Shown: positions 48,801-60,800 of the stretch, piece by piece
Layout: each line of letters begins with the position of its first letter
Position numbering within the stretch: position 1 is the stretch's first letter
Assembly: GCA_030789695.1 (NCBI GenBank)
Contig: CM061142.1
Span: 804,186,817-804,250,816 of the forward strand
From: Scilla litardierei
Lineage: Eukaryota > Streptophyta > Magnoliopsida > Asparagales > Asparagaceae
Direction of reading: 5' to 3'
DNA length: 64,000 bases
The notes under the pieces: model-generated
What the model saw: only the letters and a program-made list of their open reading frames with translations
What the model was told of the DNA's origin: nothing
Databases searched by the model: none
Program-made: the position numbers and the translations under genes

Positions 48801-51800
48801 ACATATGGATGCTACACATATTTTGCTAAGTAGGCCTTGGCTGTATGACTTAGATATTATGGGAAGGCCAACACATTCACATTTATATTTGGAGAAAAAA
48901 TTTGTGTTGACCCCTTATAAACCCAAGAGCATAATTAAAAGTAAAAAGAATAGATTAATCATTAATAAGCTACTAACTCAAATAACTCATCATGTGAATC
49001 CCAGTTGCTTAGATTTAGACTTTAACCTTCTTCCAAATGCATTTCATAAGCATTTTACATATGATTTAAGTAATTTGCATCTCGAGACTATGAAACTTTT
49101 GCAATTAACAATGATATTGACAAGTCTGCCGCAGAATCAAATAGAAATTTACATAAATTTATAGTTATAGATGCCTGGACAATTAGAGTTTACCGAAAAA
49201 GGTCCGTTCTAGAACTAATGATGAGGCTTTGTATCCATCATAAAGGTTCTCGACTAGCTTTACCGAGTGATGATCCTGATATGACTAAGTCGAGTATTTC
49301 ATAGAAGCTTAAAGATAATATTCATCTACATCATTCATTATTCACCCTTCACATGTGCCACCATAGAGTTGGTCGCGATTTCTACATGTTTGTGACATTC
49401 CTGTCGTCATTCACCAGATAGTGACATTTTCAAACCGAAGAGAATGATTGGGTTCCAATTTGAATTTCAGATCAAGTCCTTTTCTTTTAGTTTTTAGATA
49501 GAGATAGAATTTGAATCATTAAGTATTCTAGTTAGTTTGAGTCTTTTGGTTATTTTATTTAGTATAGAATTTCGGTCCTTTTGACTCTTCTATTACTTTA
49601 GGCCGTTTAGTTATTTTAGAGTTTATCACATATTGGATTTGAATTTTGAAAACCAAGTTGTAAACCTATATAAAGGTCATAAACTTATTTATTTTAGAGA
49701 ATGAAGAATAATATTTTTGGTGTAAAATATTAGTTCTCTATAAAAATCATATTCCTTTATATTTGTGTGCAAGAGTGGGCATGATTGCTTGGGTGAGGTC
49801 CAAAAAATCTCTGCATACGAGGTGAGCAAGGCGGTGATCGTGAGATTCACGGGGTGCGAGTAACGAACAGTTATCAACTTCCTAATTTCCTTCTGTCCAA
49901 ATTTCCACATCACTTGCCGCTTCCGTCATGCATCACTGGATTTGTTTTGTCATCATCAATGGCATCCAATTCAAGCTTTGCTAGGCGACGTAGTATTGGA
50001 GGACACGAATACAATGTTCCAAAGAAGCCGCCCAATACAACTGATATAGTATGGCAATTTGGAAAGAATAACCAAAACAAAGTGCAAATGCAAAAAGTGC
50101 AATCAAATATCCAAGAGATGTATCAATCAGCTTAAGCAACATATTGTTGGGAATTGTTATGTAAGGAGTCGTGCCAAGGTTTCTGATGTAGAAAAGAAGG
50201 TGAAAGAATCTGGACGGAATCAAAATGAAGATAGAGAAGAAAGAAGAACTTGAGCAAATGCAAGAGATGCAAATTTCCTAAGAAAGATGCCAAAGCGCCA
50301 AAAAACCTTGCATATTTGGTTCTTTGAATAGATTGGCTGATGATGAAAAATTGAAGCAATTGGATGAAAGCAAAAGAAAGAAGTGGATGGAACTGGGCCA
50401 GGATACAAATCGCCAAGCCAATATCAGCAACGGGGGCCTATCTTAAAAGAGGTATATAAGAAGGTTGATGGTGATCTAAAGAAACAAGAAGATGCATGGG
50501 ATGAATACGGATGCAGTATTCTCACAGATGGATGGACAGATAGGAAGCATAGGAGCATCATGAACTTGTACGTGCATGGCAAGGAATGTACTAGTTTCAT
50601 CAAATCCATCAAGACCACTATAACAAACCATATACGGGAAAGTACAGTTTCATGTAGCTCGAGGAATGTATTATGGAGGTTAAATAGCATAGAAGGATAT
50701 AAGTTGTCACCAATATTTATTATAACGTGCATGTGCTTAATTTATATAAACCCTGTCATTTTGAGTTTCATGAATAGCACCTTGATAGGACTTTTATGGA
50801 AAGGCACCACATTTAAGGAAGATGGTCGTTAAGATTTTCAGTTTTCTGGTAACTCATCAAGGTGCGAAAGGAAGTAGATTGTGTTTGCGAGAGAAAGAAA
50901 TTGGATCAATTGATCAACAATCTCTTAATAAAGTTCATATTTTGTTATTTTTTTTCAACATTAAGTAATAAGCATCAAGTTCATTGCCATCTTGCATTTT
51001 TATGTTATGTATGAATTTATGAATGTGCATATATACAAACTAAGAAAAGAATGAATCCAAAAAAAACTAAATGATTTATTTTTTGTACAATACAATATAA
51101 GAATGGCACAAAAAAGCAATGGGAAGACAAGGAGTGGGAGGACGATGGGTGTGTTTGTAGCCATCAACGATTCAACAGATGATTGATTATGTATTTGTGT
51201 TTTATGTTTACTGGCTTTTTATTATTATTCAGTTTCTTAGTTTTTTTAATGATGATTGATTCTTCTTCGAATTGTTTTGCAAGTTATCTATTTTATGTTT
51301 ATGTAGTGGAATTGGATCGCAAATATGCATCAGCAAAGATATGTTCTCTAACTGTGTTATAGAGTTATTGTAAGTTTGTTATAATTACTGGTGTTACTGT
51401 AAATTAATTGTTGTAGTTTAATGTTGTATATTGATTCCATTATAATAGGGCTTACCAATGTTGAACTTTAGTTTAGCCTTTTATTATATATTCTGAAATT
51501 ATTATAAGAATTTTCAGCACTTAACATGTAGGTTTATATGCATTTCTATGTGATACATATAATATATGTATAAACATTGAAGAAATTTATCTGTGCATAA
51601 TCCGCATATATCGGCATACTAGTCATTACCCGTGCCCATAGGGCACGGTTTATTTAATGGCTGAGTTTTTCTCCCCCACAAATTTCAAGTTCCCCCAAAT
51701 TTCAAGTTTTCCCACAAAATTTCAAGTTTTCCCCCCAAATTTAAGTTTTCCCCCAAAATTTAAGTCCCCCCAAAATTGTCATTACCACCCAGGACAAACT

Positions 51801-54800
51801 TGCCACGTAGGACAAAGCTTTGTCCTAGTAGGATAAGATTCAAAATCTTCATAGAACTGGAAAAAAATGGCCGGAAGGGGTGAGAATAAAAAGTGTGGGT
51901 GTGTGTGGGGAGGGTCCATAGGCAAAAATACAAAAACCGGGGTTGTATGTGCAAAATTCCCCACCTCCTCTTTTATCCCTCAAAATCTCATCTCTTATAT
52001 TTTCTCTTATTCAATTTCCCTGTTTTATATAATAGATATCCAAATTCTCTTATCCAATTTCTCATGTCCAAATTCTCTTATCAATTTCTCTTGATAACAT
52101 CCGTCTTTTATATAATAGATATCCATTATCCAATTTCTCTTGTCCAATATCTCTTATCCAATTTCTCTTGATAACATCTCTCGTTTGTAATATAGATATC
52201 TCTTATCCAATTTCTCTTGATAACATCACTCTTATCCAATTTCTATTGTCCAATATCTCTTATTCAATTTCTCTTGATAACATCCCTCTTTTATAATATA
52301 GATATCTTTTATCCAATTTATCTTGTCCAATATCTCTAATCCAATTTCTCTTGATAACATCCCTCTTTTATAATATAGATATCGCTTATCCAATTTCTCT
52401 TTTCCAATATCGCTTATCCAATTTCTCTTGATAACATCCCTCTTTTATAATATAGATATCTCTTATCCGATTTCTCTTTTCCAATATCTCTTATCCAATT
52501 TCTCTTGATAACATCCCTCTTTTATAATATAGATATCTCTTATCCCATTTCTCTTGATAACATCCCTCTCTTATAATATAGATATGTCTTATCCAATTTC
52601 TCTTGTCCAATATCTCTTATCCAATTTCTCTTGATAACAACCCTCTTTTATAATATAGATATCTCTTATCCAATTTCTCTTGTCCAATATCTCTTATCCA
52701 ATTTCTCTTGATAACATCCCTCTTTTATAATATAGATATCTCTTATCCAATTTCTCATGTCCAATATCTCTTATCCAATTTCTCTTGATAACATCCCTCT
52801 TTTATAATATAGATATCTCTTATCCAATTTCTCTTGATAACATCCTCTCTTATAATATAGATATCTCTTATCCAATTTCTCTTGTCCAATATCTCTTATC
52901 CAATTTCTCTTGATAACATCACTCTTTTATAATATAGATATCTCTTATCCAATTTCTCATGTTCAATATCTCTTAAGCAATTTCTCTTGATAACATCCCT
53001 CTTTTATAATATAGACTAGTCATTATCCGTGCCCATAGGGCACGATTTATTTAATGGCTGAGTTTTTCTCCCCCACAAATTTCAAGTTCCCCCAAATTTC
53101 AAGTTTTCCCACAAAATTTCAAGTTTCCCCCCAAATTTAAGTTTTCCCCCAAAATTTAAGTCCCCCCAAAATTGTCATTACCACCAAGGACAAACTTGCC
53201 ACGTAGGACAAAGCTTTGTCCTAGTAGGATAAGATTCATAATCTTCATAGAACTGGAAAAAAATGGCCGGAAGGGGTGAGAATAAAAAGTGTGGGTGTGT
53301 GTGTGGGGAGGGTCCATAGGCAAAAATACAAAAACCGGGGTTGTATGTGCAAAATTCCACACCTCCTCTTTTATCCCTCAAAATCTCATCTCTTATATTT
53401 TCTCTTATTCAATTTCCCTGTTTTATATAATAGATATCCAAATTCTCTTATCCAATTTCTCATGTCCAAATTCTCTTATCAATTTCTCTTGATAACATCC
53501 GTCTTTTATATAATAGATATCCCTTATCCAATTTCTCTTGTCCAATATCTCTTATCCAATTTCTCTTGATAACATCTCTCATTTGTAATATAGATATCTC
53601 TTATCCAATTTCTCTTGATAACATCACTCTTATCCAATTTCTATTGTCCAATATCTCTTATTCAATTTCTCTTGATAACATCCCTCTTTTATAATATAGA
53701 TATCTCTTATCCAATTTCTCTTGTCCAATATCTCTAATCCAATTTCTCTTGATAACATCCCTCTTTTATAATATAGATATCTCTTATCCGATTTCTCATG
53801 TCCAATATCTCTTATCCAATTTCTCTTCATAACATCCCTCTTTTATAATATAGATATCTCTTATCCAATTTCTCTTTTCCAATATCGCTTATCACTCTTA
53901 TCCAATTTCTATTGTCCAATATCTCTTATCCAATATCTCTTATCCAATTTCTCTTGATAACATCTCTCTTTTATAATATAGATATCTCTTATCCAATTTC
54001 TCTTATCCAATATCTCTTATCCAATTTCTCTTGATAACATCCCTCTTTTATAATATAGATATCTCTTATCCAATTTCTCTTTTTCAATATCTCTTATCCA
54101 ATTTCTCTTGATAACATCCCTCTTTTATAATATAGATAATCCATATATGTCGTATGTTCTGCCGGAGCGAACGTGTAATGAAAACGCATTTTACACATTA
54201 GTTATGGTTACTAGCATGCCTTGAGGAGTCTACTTGGTGATGTTCACAATGATGATATAAATGACCACATGATTCTTTAGGTCTATGTTCCGGCTGAGGA
54301 CATTAACGAGCCTAAAGAGGATTGATAAGTAACTAGTAACAATTCGCATATCCATATGTGCTTGCTTGCCAAACCTATAAATGAAGAAGATTGACGTAAG
54401 ATTAATGTTTAATATACCAACATCAAGATTGGCGATAGTGTTATCAAGATTGGTGACAAGTCTTATCGCTTGATTGATGGACGCAGTTGTATCAGTATCT
54501 TCGTTAAATCAACTTTAGAAAAGATGAATTTTATAATAAATCACATCCGCAGCTATATGCCAATTGGGTTAATAAGCCCACTCAATCTGTTACCCTATGT
54601 TGTTTAGTGCCTATCCAATTATCGAGTATCATGACCGTAACTAGTGTGATATCTTACCAATGGATATCACACATGTTTTCTTAGGAAGACGATGTTTGTA
54701 GACTTAAACCAATAGCGTATAGAAAGGTGAAACGCATACATGCTTGTGTTTAATGGAAAGCAGAATGTGTAATCCCTTCCCAAACCCAAAGTGTAACCAT

Positions 54801-57800
54801 AGATCAAATGAAGGGCGTGGTCAATAGCAAAGTCGTAAGAAATCATTAAAAGCACAAAGTCATTTTGGCTTATTTTTTTGAGTCCTGAGTTAAGCATGCC
54901 ATCGTAGTTCTAGTGCATTTCCCAAGCTTCATATCATTTGAGCAAACACAATGAAACATGCAGAAACGTTGAAATTAACGTTACTAATCACATGTCTGTT
55001 TTTTATTCACTAGAAAGCAGTAAAAAACCATTGACCTCACACAGCGAGAGGGAGTGTACACGGATCGCAGAAACACGAGGACTTCCCAGGACGTCACCCA
55101 TCCTAGTAGTGCTCTCGCCCCCGAACACTTAACTTCGGAGTTCCCATGGCACCGGAAGCCGGGGAATCCTACAGAGCCCATCACATGTCTGTTTCAAAAT
55201 CACATGGAAGCAGGAGTTTGTAGCTGATAATACTGTGATGCATGAGCTTGCGTAAAGAGGCTCCCTCCCAAAACTGCAATGGAGCGTCATGCTTGATGTA
55301 CATGTTCATATCAAGAGGACCAATCCTGATGCTTGCAAGTTAGGTATCTCATCAAAGCTTGGTACCAATCCAGATTTCAATGCCGATGATTTAACTTCCC
55401 ACTTGCAGTCAGAGCTTTCATGAAGATGTTAGTCAAATGAGATAGATCAATTCAACTCTGTCGCGCGTGATACCTACCATTTTTGCTATTCACAAGAGAC
55501 GAATGCTTCAAAGCTGATGGTAATTGACAAGAATCCAGCTGGAGTTCTTTAGCTATAGCTCGTTTAAATTGCTTTTAATTTGGTTTACTAGTTACACATG
55601 ATGCATGTACCTTCATCTCGATAGTCGTCTTATTTTATTTTATTTTATTTGTGCGTGTCATGCACATTGTTTATGCTACAAAAAGCATTGCAAGGAACAA
55701 TTAAAGATCAGGAAATATAGTGATTTGTTTCGAAGAAACGCCAGTTTGGATTGTGAGAAATCATAATGTTCTTTTAAATCTGTTAGGACGTAATGGGTGA
55801 AGTTGGGGACTCACTAATGTGTGAGGCCTGTAACACTATCCTCTTATTTATCAAAATCCTAATTTCCCTATCAAATCCCCAATTTTTCGACACCACAAAA
55901 CCATAAATCTACCAATCCAAACCCTAGATCTACTTGTCCTTTGTTAGTCTTGATATCATCTTGCAAACCCAGCAACCTAATCTAGTAACACGTACAGACT
56001 TTGAAGTGCAAATGGCATTAAAACACATATAACAAAGACAGAAAAGAAGATAATAGGTTATGAAGCGACCGTTAATCTCTTTATTTTTTAAAAAAAATAA
56101 TGATGTCAACACCTATAAAATCAGCAACTGAGAAATTATAAAATTGTAAGCATTGATAACAAGTCATAGAAGCATTATCCAAGCAGTTAGTAATATAAAA
56201 CACAAATATACATATAACAAATGGTCAAACTGGTATAGGTACAGGTCCATGTGATCTAAGCAATGATGATGTTGAAATTATATGTTAAGCAAATATGTAT
56301 ACCCATAGTTGTGAGCTCAAACGCACGGATCCAGCTCCAAAGACTCCATACCCCAACCCAATATGCAGATTTGGATTCACAGGAGATTTGCATTATGTGA
56401 TTGCAAGTCAAAAACTGGTCAAACACACTCAGATGCAAGGCCATTCAACATGGGTTTTGACTTCAGTTCAGGTATCCATTTTAAACCCAAACCTCCATAG
56501 TAACGAAATCATCCCAACTCCCTCTTTTGATGTCATTAGCAACAAAACAGCCCCCACACTCAGCCCTAATCTTCAAGAGGAGCCTGCAAGGAATGAACGA
56601 CAACACCGAGTAGTGCACGACAACCTCTTGTTTGTTCCCCTCCCTTCGATCTCCTTGCTAATTAAACAAACTCACGCTTGTCCAACCTTAATTCCGATCC
56701 GTCCACAAACAAAAAAAGTTCATTTCATTGGATTTCGAGGAATGTTTGGTATTTATTTGGTTCATTTTGCTTGTAATCTTGGTTATGGTTGGCTGTGTGA
56801 AATGATTCGGTATTCAGAGTATAGTTTTATATTATATATACATAATGAAATATGTCCTTAAAAAATTATTGTACTATCCACTATAAGTCGTATCCATGGT
56901 TTTTTTTCAAAATTTTGTCCACCCACGTCTCTATATCATATTATATCATATCTGAAACTGTTATCTGTATCACTGCACTGTAGCACCATATCAAGAAATT
57001 TCATAGCAGCAAGAGAAACACAAATCACACTACACTGACTCTGCGAGTTGAAAATTTCAGTGTTCTAAAACAAGTTATATGCGACCGCATACCGCATGAA
57101 AATTAAGATATGCGGTCGAATTATGTAGTCGGCCGCATAATCGACCGCATAAATGTTATGCGACCGCATATGCGAATATGCGGGCGCATAATCGGCAACT
57201 AAAAAATCCCAACCCATTAAGAAACACGACCCGTTAAACATAAAAATCAGTTTTTTAAATTTTAAAATACTTATGTTTGACATGCTTTTGATTTGGACGT
57301 AAAACTAAATAGTTATGTTTTGTGTGTAGATTACTTTAGACGTTAGATTTTAGTTATTTTATGTATTGATCGTCATAATGGTGCTGATGTTTTAGTATGA
57401 ATTAATCCATATTTTTAAAAGCTAATATGCTTTTTTTCCTTATTCCTATAATTCTTATCTTTTTTAATTTAATATACACAAACACATAAACTTATTGCTT
57501 ATTTATATACTAAATTATTCATTTTCGCGTAAACCACGTAAACCGCATATTCTGCCGCATAATCCGCTTATGCGCTATGCGCTCATAGACCGTGCGCATA
57601 ATGAAACTGCCTTTTATAACACTGTAAAATTTCATAGCAAGAATTTTAATATGCTTTATTCATTATATGCTCCATATTCATACATGAAACCCTATCAGAA
57701 TCCATAAAGTACTATATGGAAATTGCATGACAGATAAATCAAATTTTACAAATTTTACAAACAAATCTATAAAACATATGACATCATAAATTATGCATGA

Positions 57801-60800
57801 CTATAAATGGTCAACAATCAAGAAAGATAATAAGTTATGTTCTATGGAAAAGGAAAAACACATAGTCCGATCACATCGAATTTTTGGTCACTTAACATGT
57901 TGAATGCTCACACTTGATAACATTTTTAAGGTAACAAAACAATAAAATATCATGATCTGTGTCAAACCTGGACTTCTTGTATGCAAGAGAGATACAGTGC
58001 ATCAGGCAAGGTCTAAAATAGTTTTGTTGAAACAGAACCAAATTTCATAGTTAGTTACTTGTAACACATGACCATGAATGTATGTACTAGAAATAACCCT
58101 TGCACACAGTGCACGGAGCCAAAAACCCTCCACGAACAGGATGTGGTGCAAGCACGAAAGCAAAAACGAGTGAGAAGTGTGTGTATGAGTCGGTATCGTC
58201 GGGGGGGGAGTATAAATGCAAAAACTTTGGGGGTAATAGGGGAAAAATCACCTAGGGCAAAAATGTAAATGAGTGAGTTTGTTGGGTGTTTTTCTCCTCA
58301 ATGGCAACCATGTAAATAATCGTGGGTATGAGCTTTTTGTCCTAGGTGGCATGTTTGTCCCATGTGGCAAAGACAAAACCCTGGGGGTTATAGGAGAAAA
58401 ATCCACTAAAGCAAAAATGTAAATAAGTGAGTTTAGGGGGTGTTTTTTCTCCTCAATGACAACCATGTAAATAATTATGGGAAGGGTGGTTTTTTGTCCT
58501 AAGTGGCATCCCATGTGGTGATGTGACATTGCCACATGGGACAAACATGCCACCTAGGGCAAAGTCCTAAATTGTATAATAGATGAACATCAAAACTTAA
58601 TTCAGTCATGTCACAGCCATGTCACTGTTGGATCCTGTGGATGGTCAAATGACACTAGAGAGTGTGTGAATAGCGTCTTTAGAATAAAACAATAGAGATC
58701 TCAAAAAGAGTATCAATTTGAATCTATACAACAACCAAATACTCAATCAAATTGCAACGGAAATAAAATTCAAGTAAAGAAAACCAGACAAGTGATAAAG
58801 CAAATACCAAGATGTATCATGGTTCGATACTCCAGCCCACAAGCTCTCCGCTTCAGATTTTTCCACTAAAGCCTCTTGTACCCTCTTGTAAACCCACAAG
58901 AAAAAACCACGCAACTTGGCAATCACACTTGCCAATTACGCATTCCAATCTCAACAATATTGGAAACAACACTCTCAACCTGAGAGCACCAAACACCTCA
59001 GCAATAGAGGCAAAACTTGAAGTGGAAAAGAACACAAATCCACTATAACATTTGAAGATGCGTGCTTGTGGAGTTAATAGAGGCTAGGGCGATGAATTTC
59101 TATTCTATATGGCATGAGCTTCTGAGAATAGAAATTATGGCTTTTTGGCTCAAAAAGGATATGAGAGAAATGATAATTTCCGCCAAGTATATGATTTTTT
59201 TCTCTTTTTATTCCACAAACTTCCACAATCAGCTGAGAATAAATTTCTATTTATAGAGTGAAAATTCTATAAAAAGAATTTAACAAAATATCCCTTTAAA
59301 CGGCTAGTTTATGAAGGTCAATACAGCCAACGATGACTTGATTAGTCAACTAGTAAGCCCTTATTGGTCGACTAAAGGTTCTCTGAAAGCTTAGCCGATT
59401 AGTGTTATTAATCAACTAGTGAAATCTATTAGTCGACTATGAACACTATTGGTCGACCAATAGCTTCTGTTAGTCGACTTAACTGAGCAAGCCAAAGTTT
59501 CTGAAACCTATTGTCGACTAATGGACTTTATTGGTCGATTAATGGTCGATAAACTAGGTACTCTGAAATGCTACTCGACTAGAAACATATATTGGTCGAA
59601 TAATATGATACTAAATACACAGTTTTGGGTTGGAAACCAAATGTCTTGTCAATGAATAGGTTAAAAATAATTCTAAGTCTTTATCATATGGTTTCATATG
59701 ATTGATGTCACAAATGTCCATATAATTGTCGCCTTCTTGATACATTGTTCTTTGTTTTCTACGCATAATGTTTGATCATCATCAAAATATATATTGAAGC
59801 ACTCAAATATCTAACATTCGCGCCTTTTTAATGATGAAAAAAAAACACACACACATATCAAATTAAAAAATTCCATAAATTTAAAAAAAAAATTAAATAT
59901 ACACCATTTGGATTTAACGTACTCTCCTAGAATTGATGCTTGTCCCTTTTGATTTTGATACCTCCTAGCATTTCTCCCCCTTTGGCATCACCAAAAAAGA
60001 AGTGGTATCACTCGTTGGGTTCATATCAAATGTTGCTATCACTGTATTATGATATGATTCATAGGTGTCATCAATTTAGATTATTTGCATAAATTATACT
60101 TCTTCTTTTCATGTAGGCACCTGAAAAAAATAAACATAAAGCATATGACGTTTTTCCAGTTAGGTCCTAATGGTTAGTCATTAGAAACCCAAACAACACA
60201 AGAAAACATGCACAGAATCAAGACAGACTGACAGAATTTGGTCTGTATTAATCGACTAGTCCCCTTTTATCATTCAACTATTGCGACCATTAGTCAACTA
60301 GTAAGTATATTAGTCGATTAATAGCAGCATGCATCGACTAAGTAACCATTGGTATTCATACAAAAATCCTTCTATATTAGTCGACTAGTGGTGTCGTTAG
60401 TAGACTAGTAAGTGTATTGGTCGACTAATAGCAGCATGCATTGACTAAGTAACTATTGGTATTCATACAGAAATCCTTCTATATTAGTCGACTAGGGGTG
60501 TCGTTAGTTGACTAATATGAGTTTCTGTCAAGTGTTTGAGGGACCAATATCCACATGAATTATTAAAGTATTACATATAACCCATTATTATCCCAAATTC
60601 CTTGTTCTTTTTCTAGATTAAAATTATTTAAAATTTAATATTCTTGTTCATATTGTTTTAAATTGGGTATCCTAAAAGATTAGCATATAACTTAGACAAC
60701 ATATTACATTGGGTTTAAGAAATTAGTCATTTGAAACCTAAATTCATTTAGGATTGGATTTTCTAGAGTGCAATATAAACAATTTTTTAAATTATACACA

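Noticed and set aside
55065..55165. Functional 5S rRNA gene
   Set aside because: The 5' third is unlike 5S rRNA, there are substitutions in paired regions, and it is part of an insertion with target duplication.
56295..56861. 188-codon open frame as a gene
   Set aside because: No recognisable domain, low-complexity proline/asparagine-rich composition, lies antisense inside the SUVH4 intron next to transposon debris.
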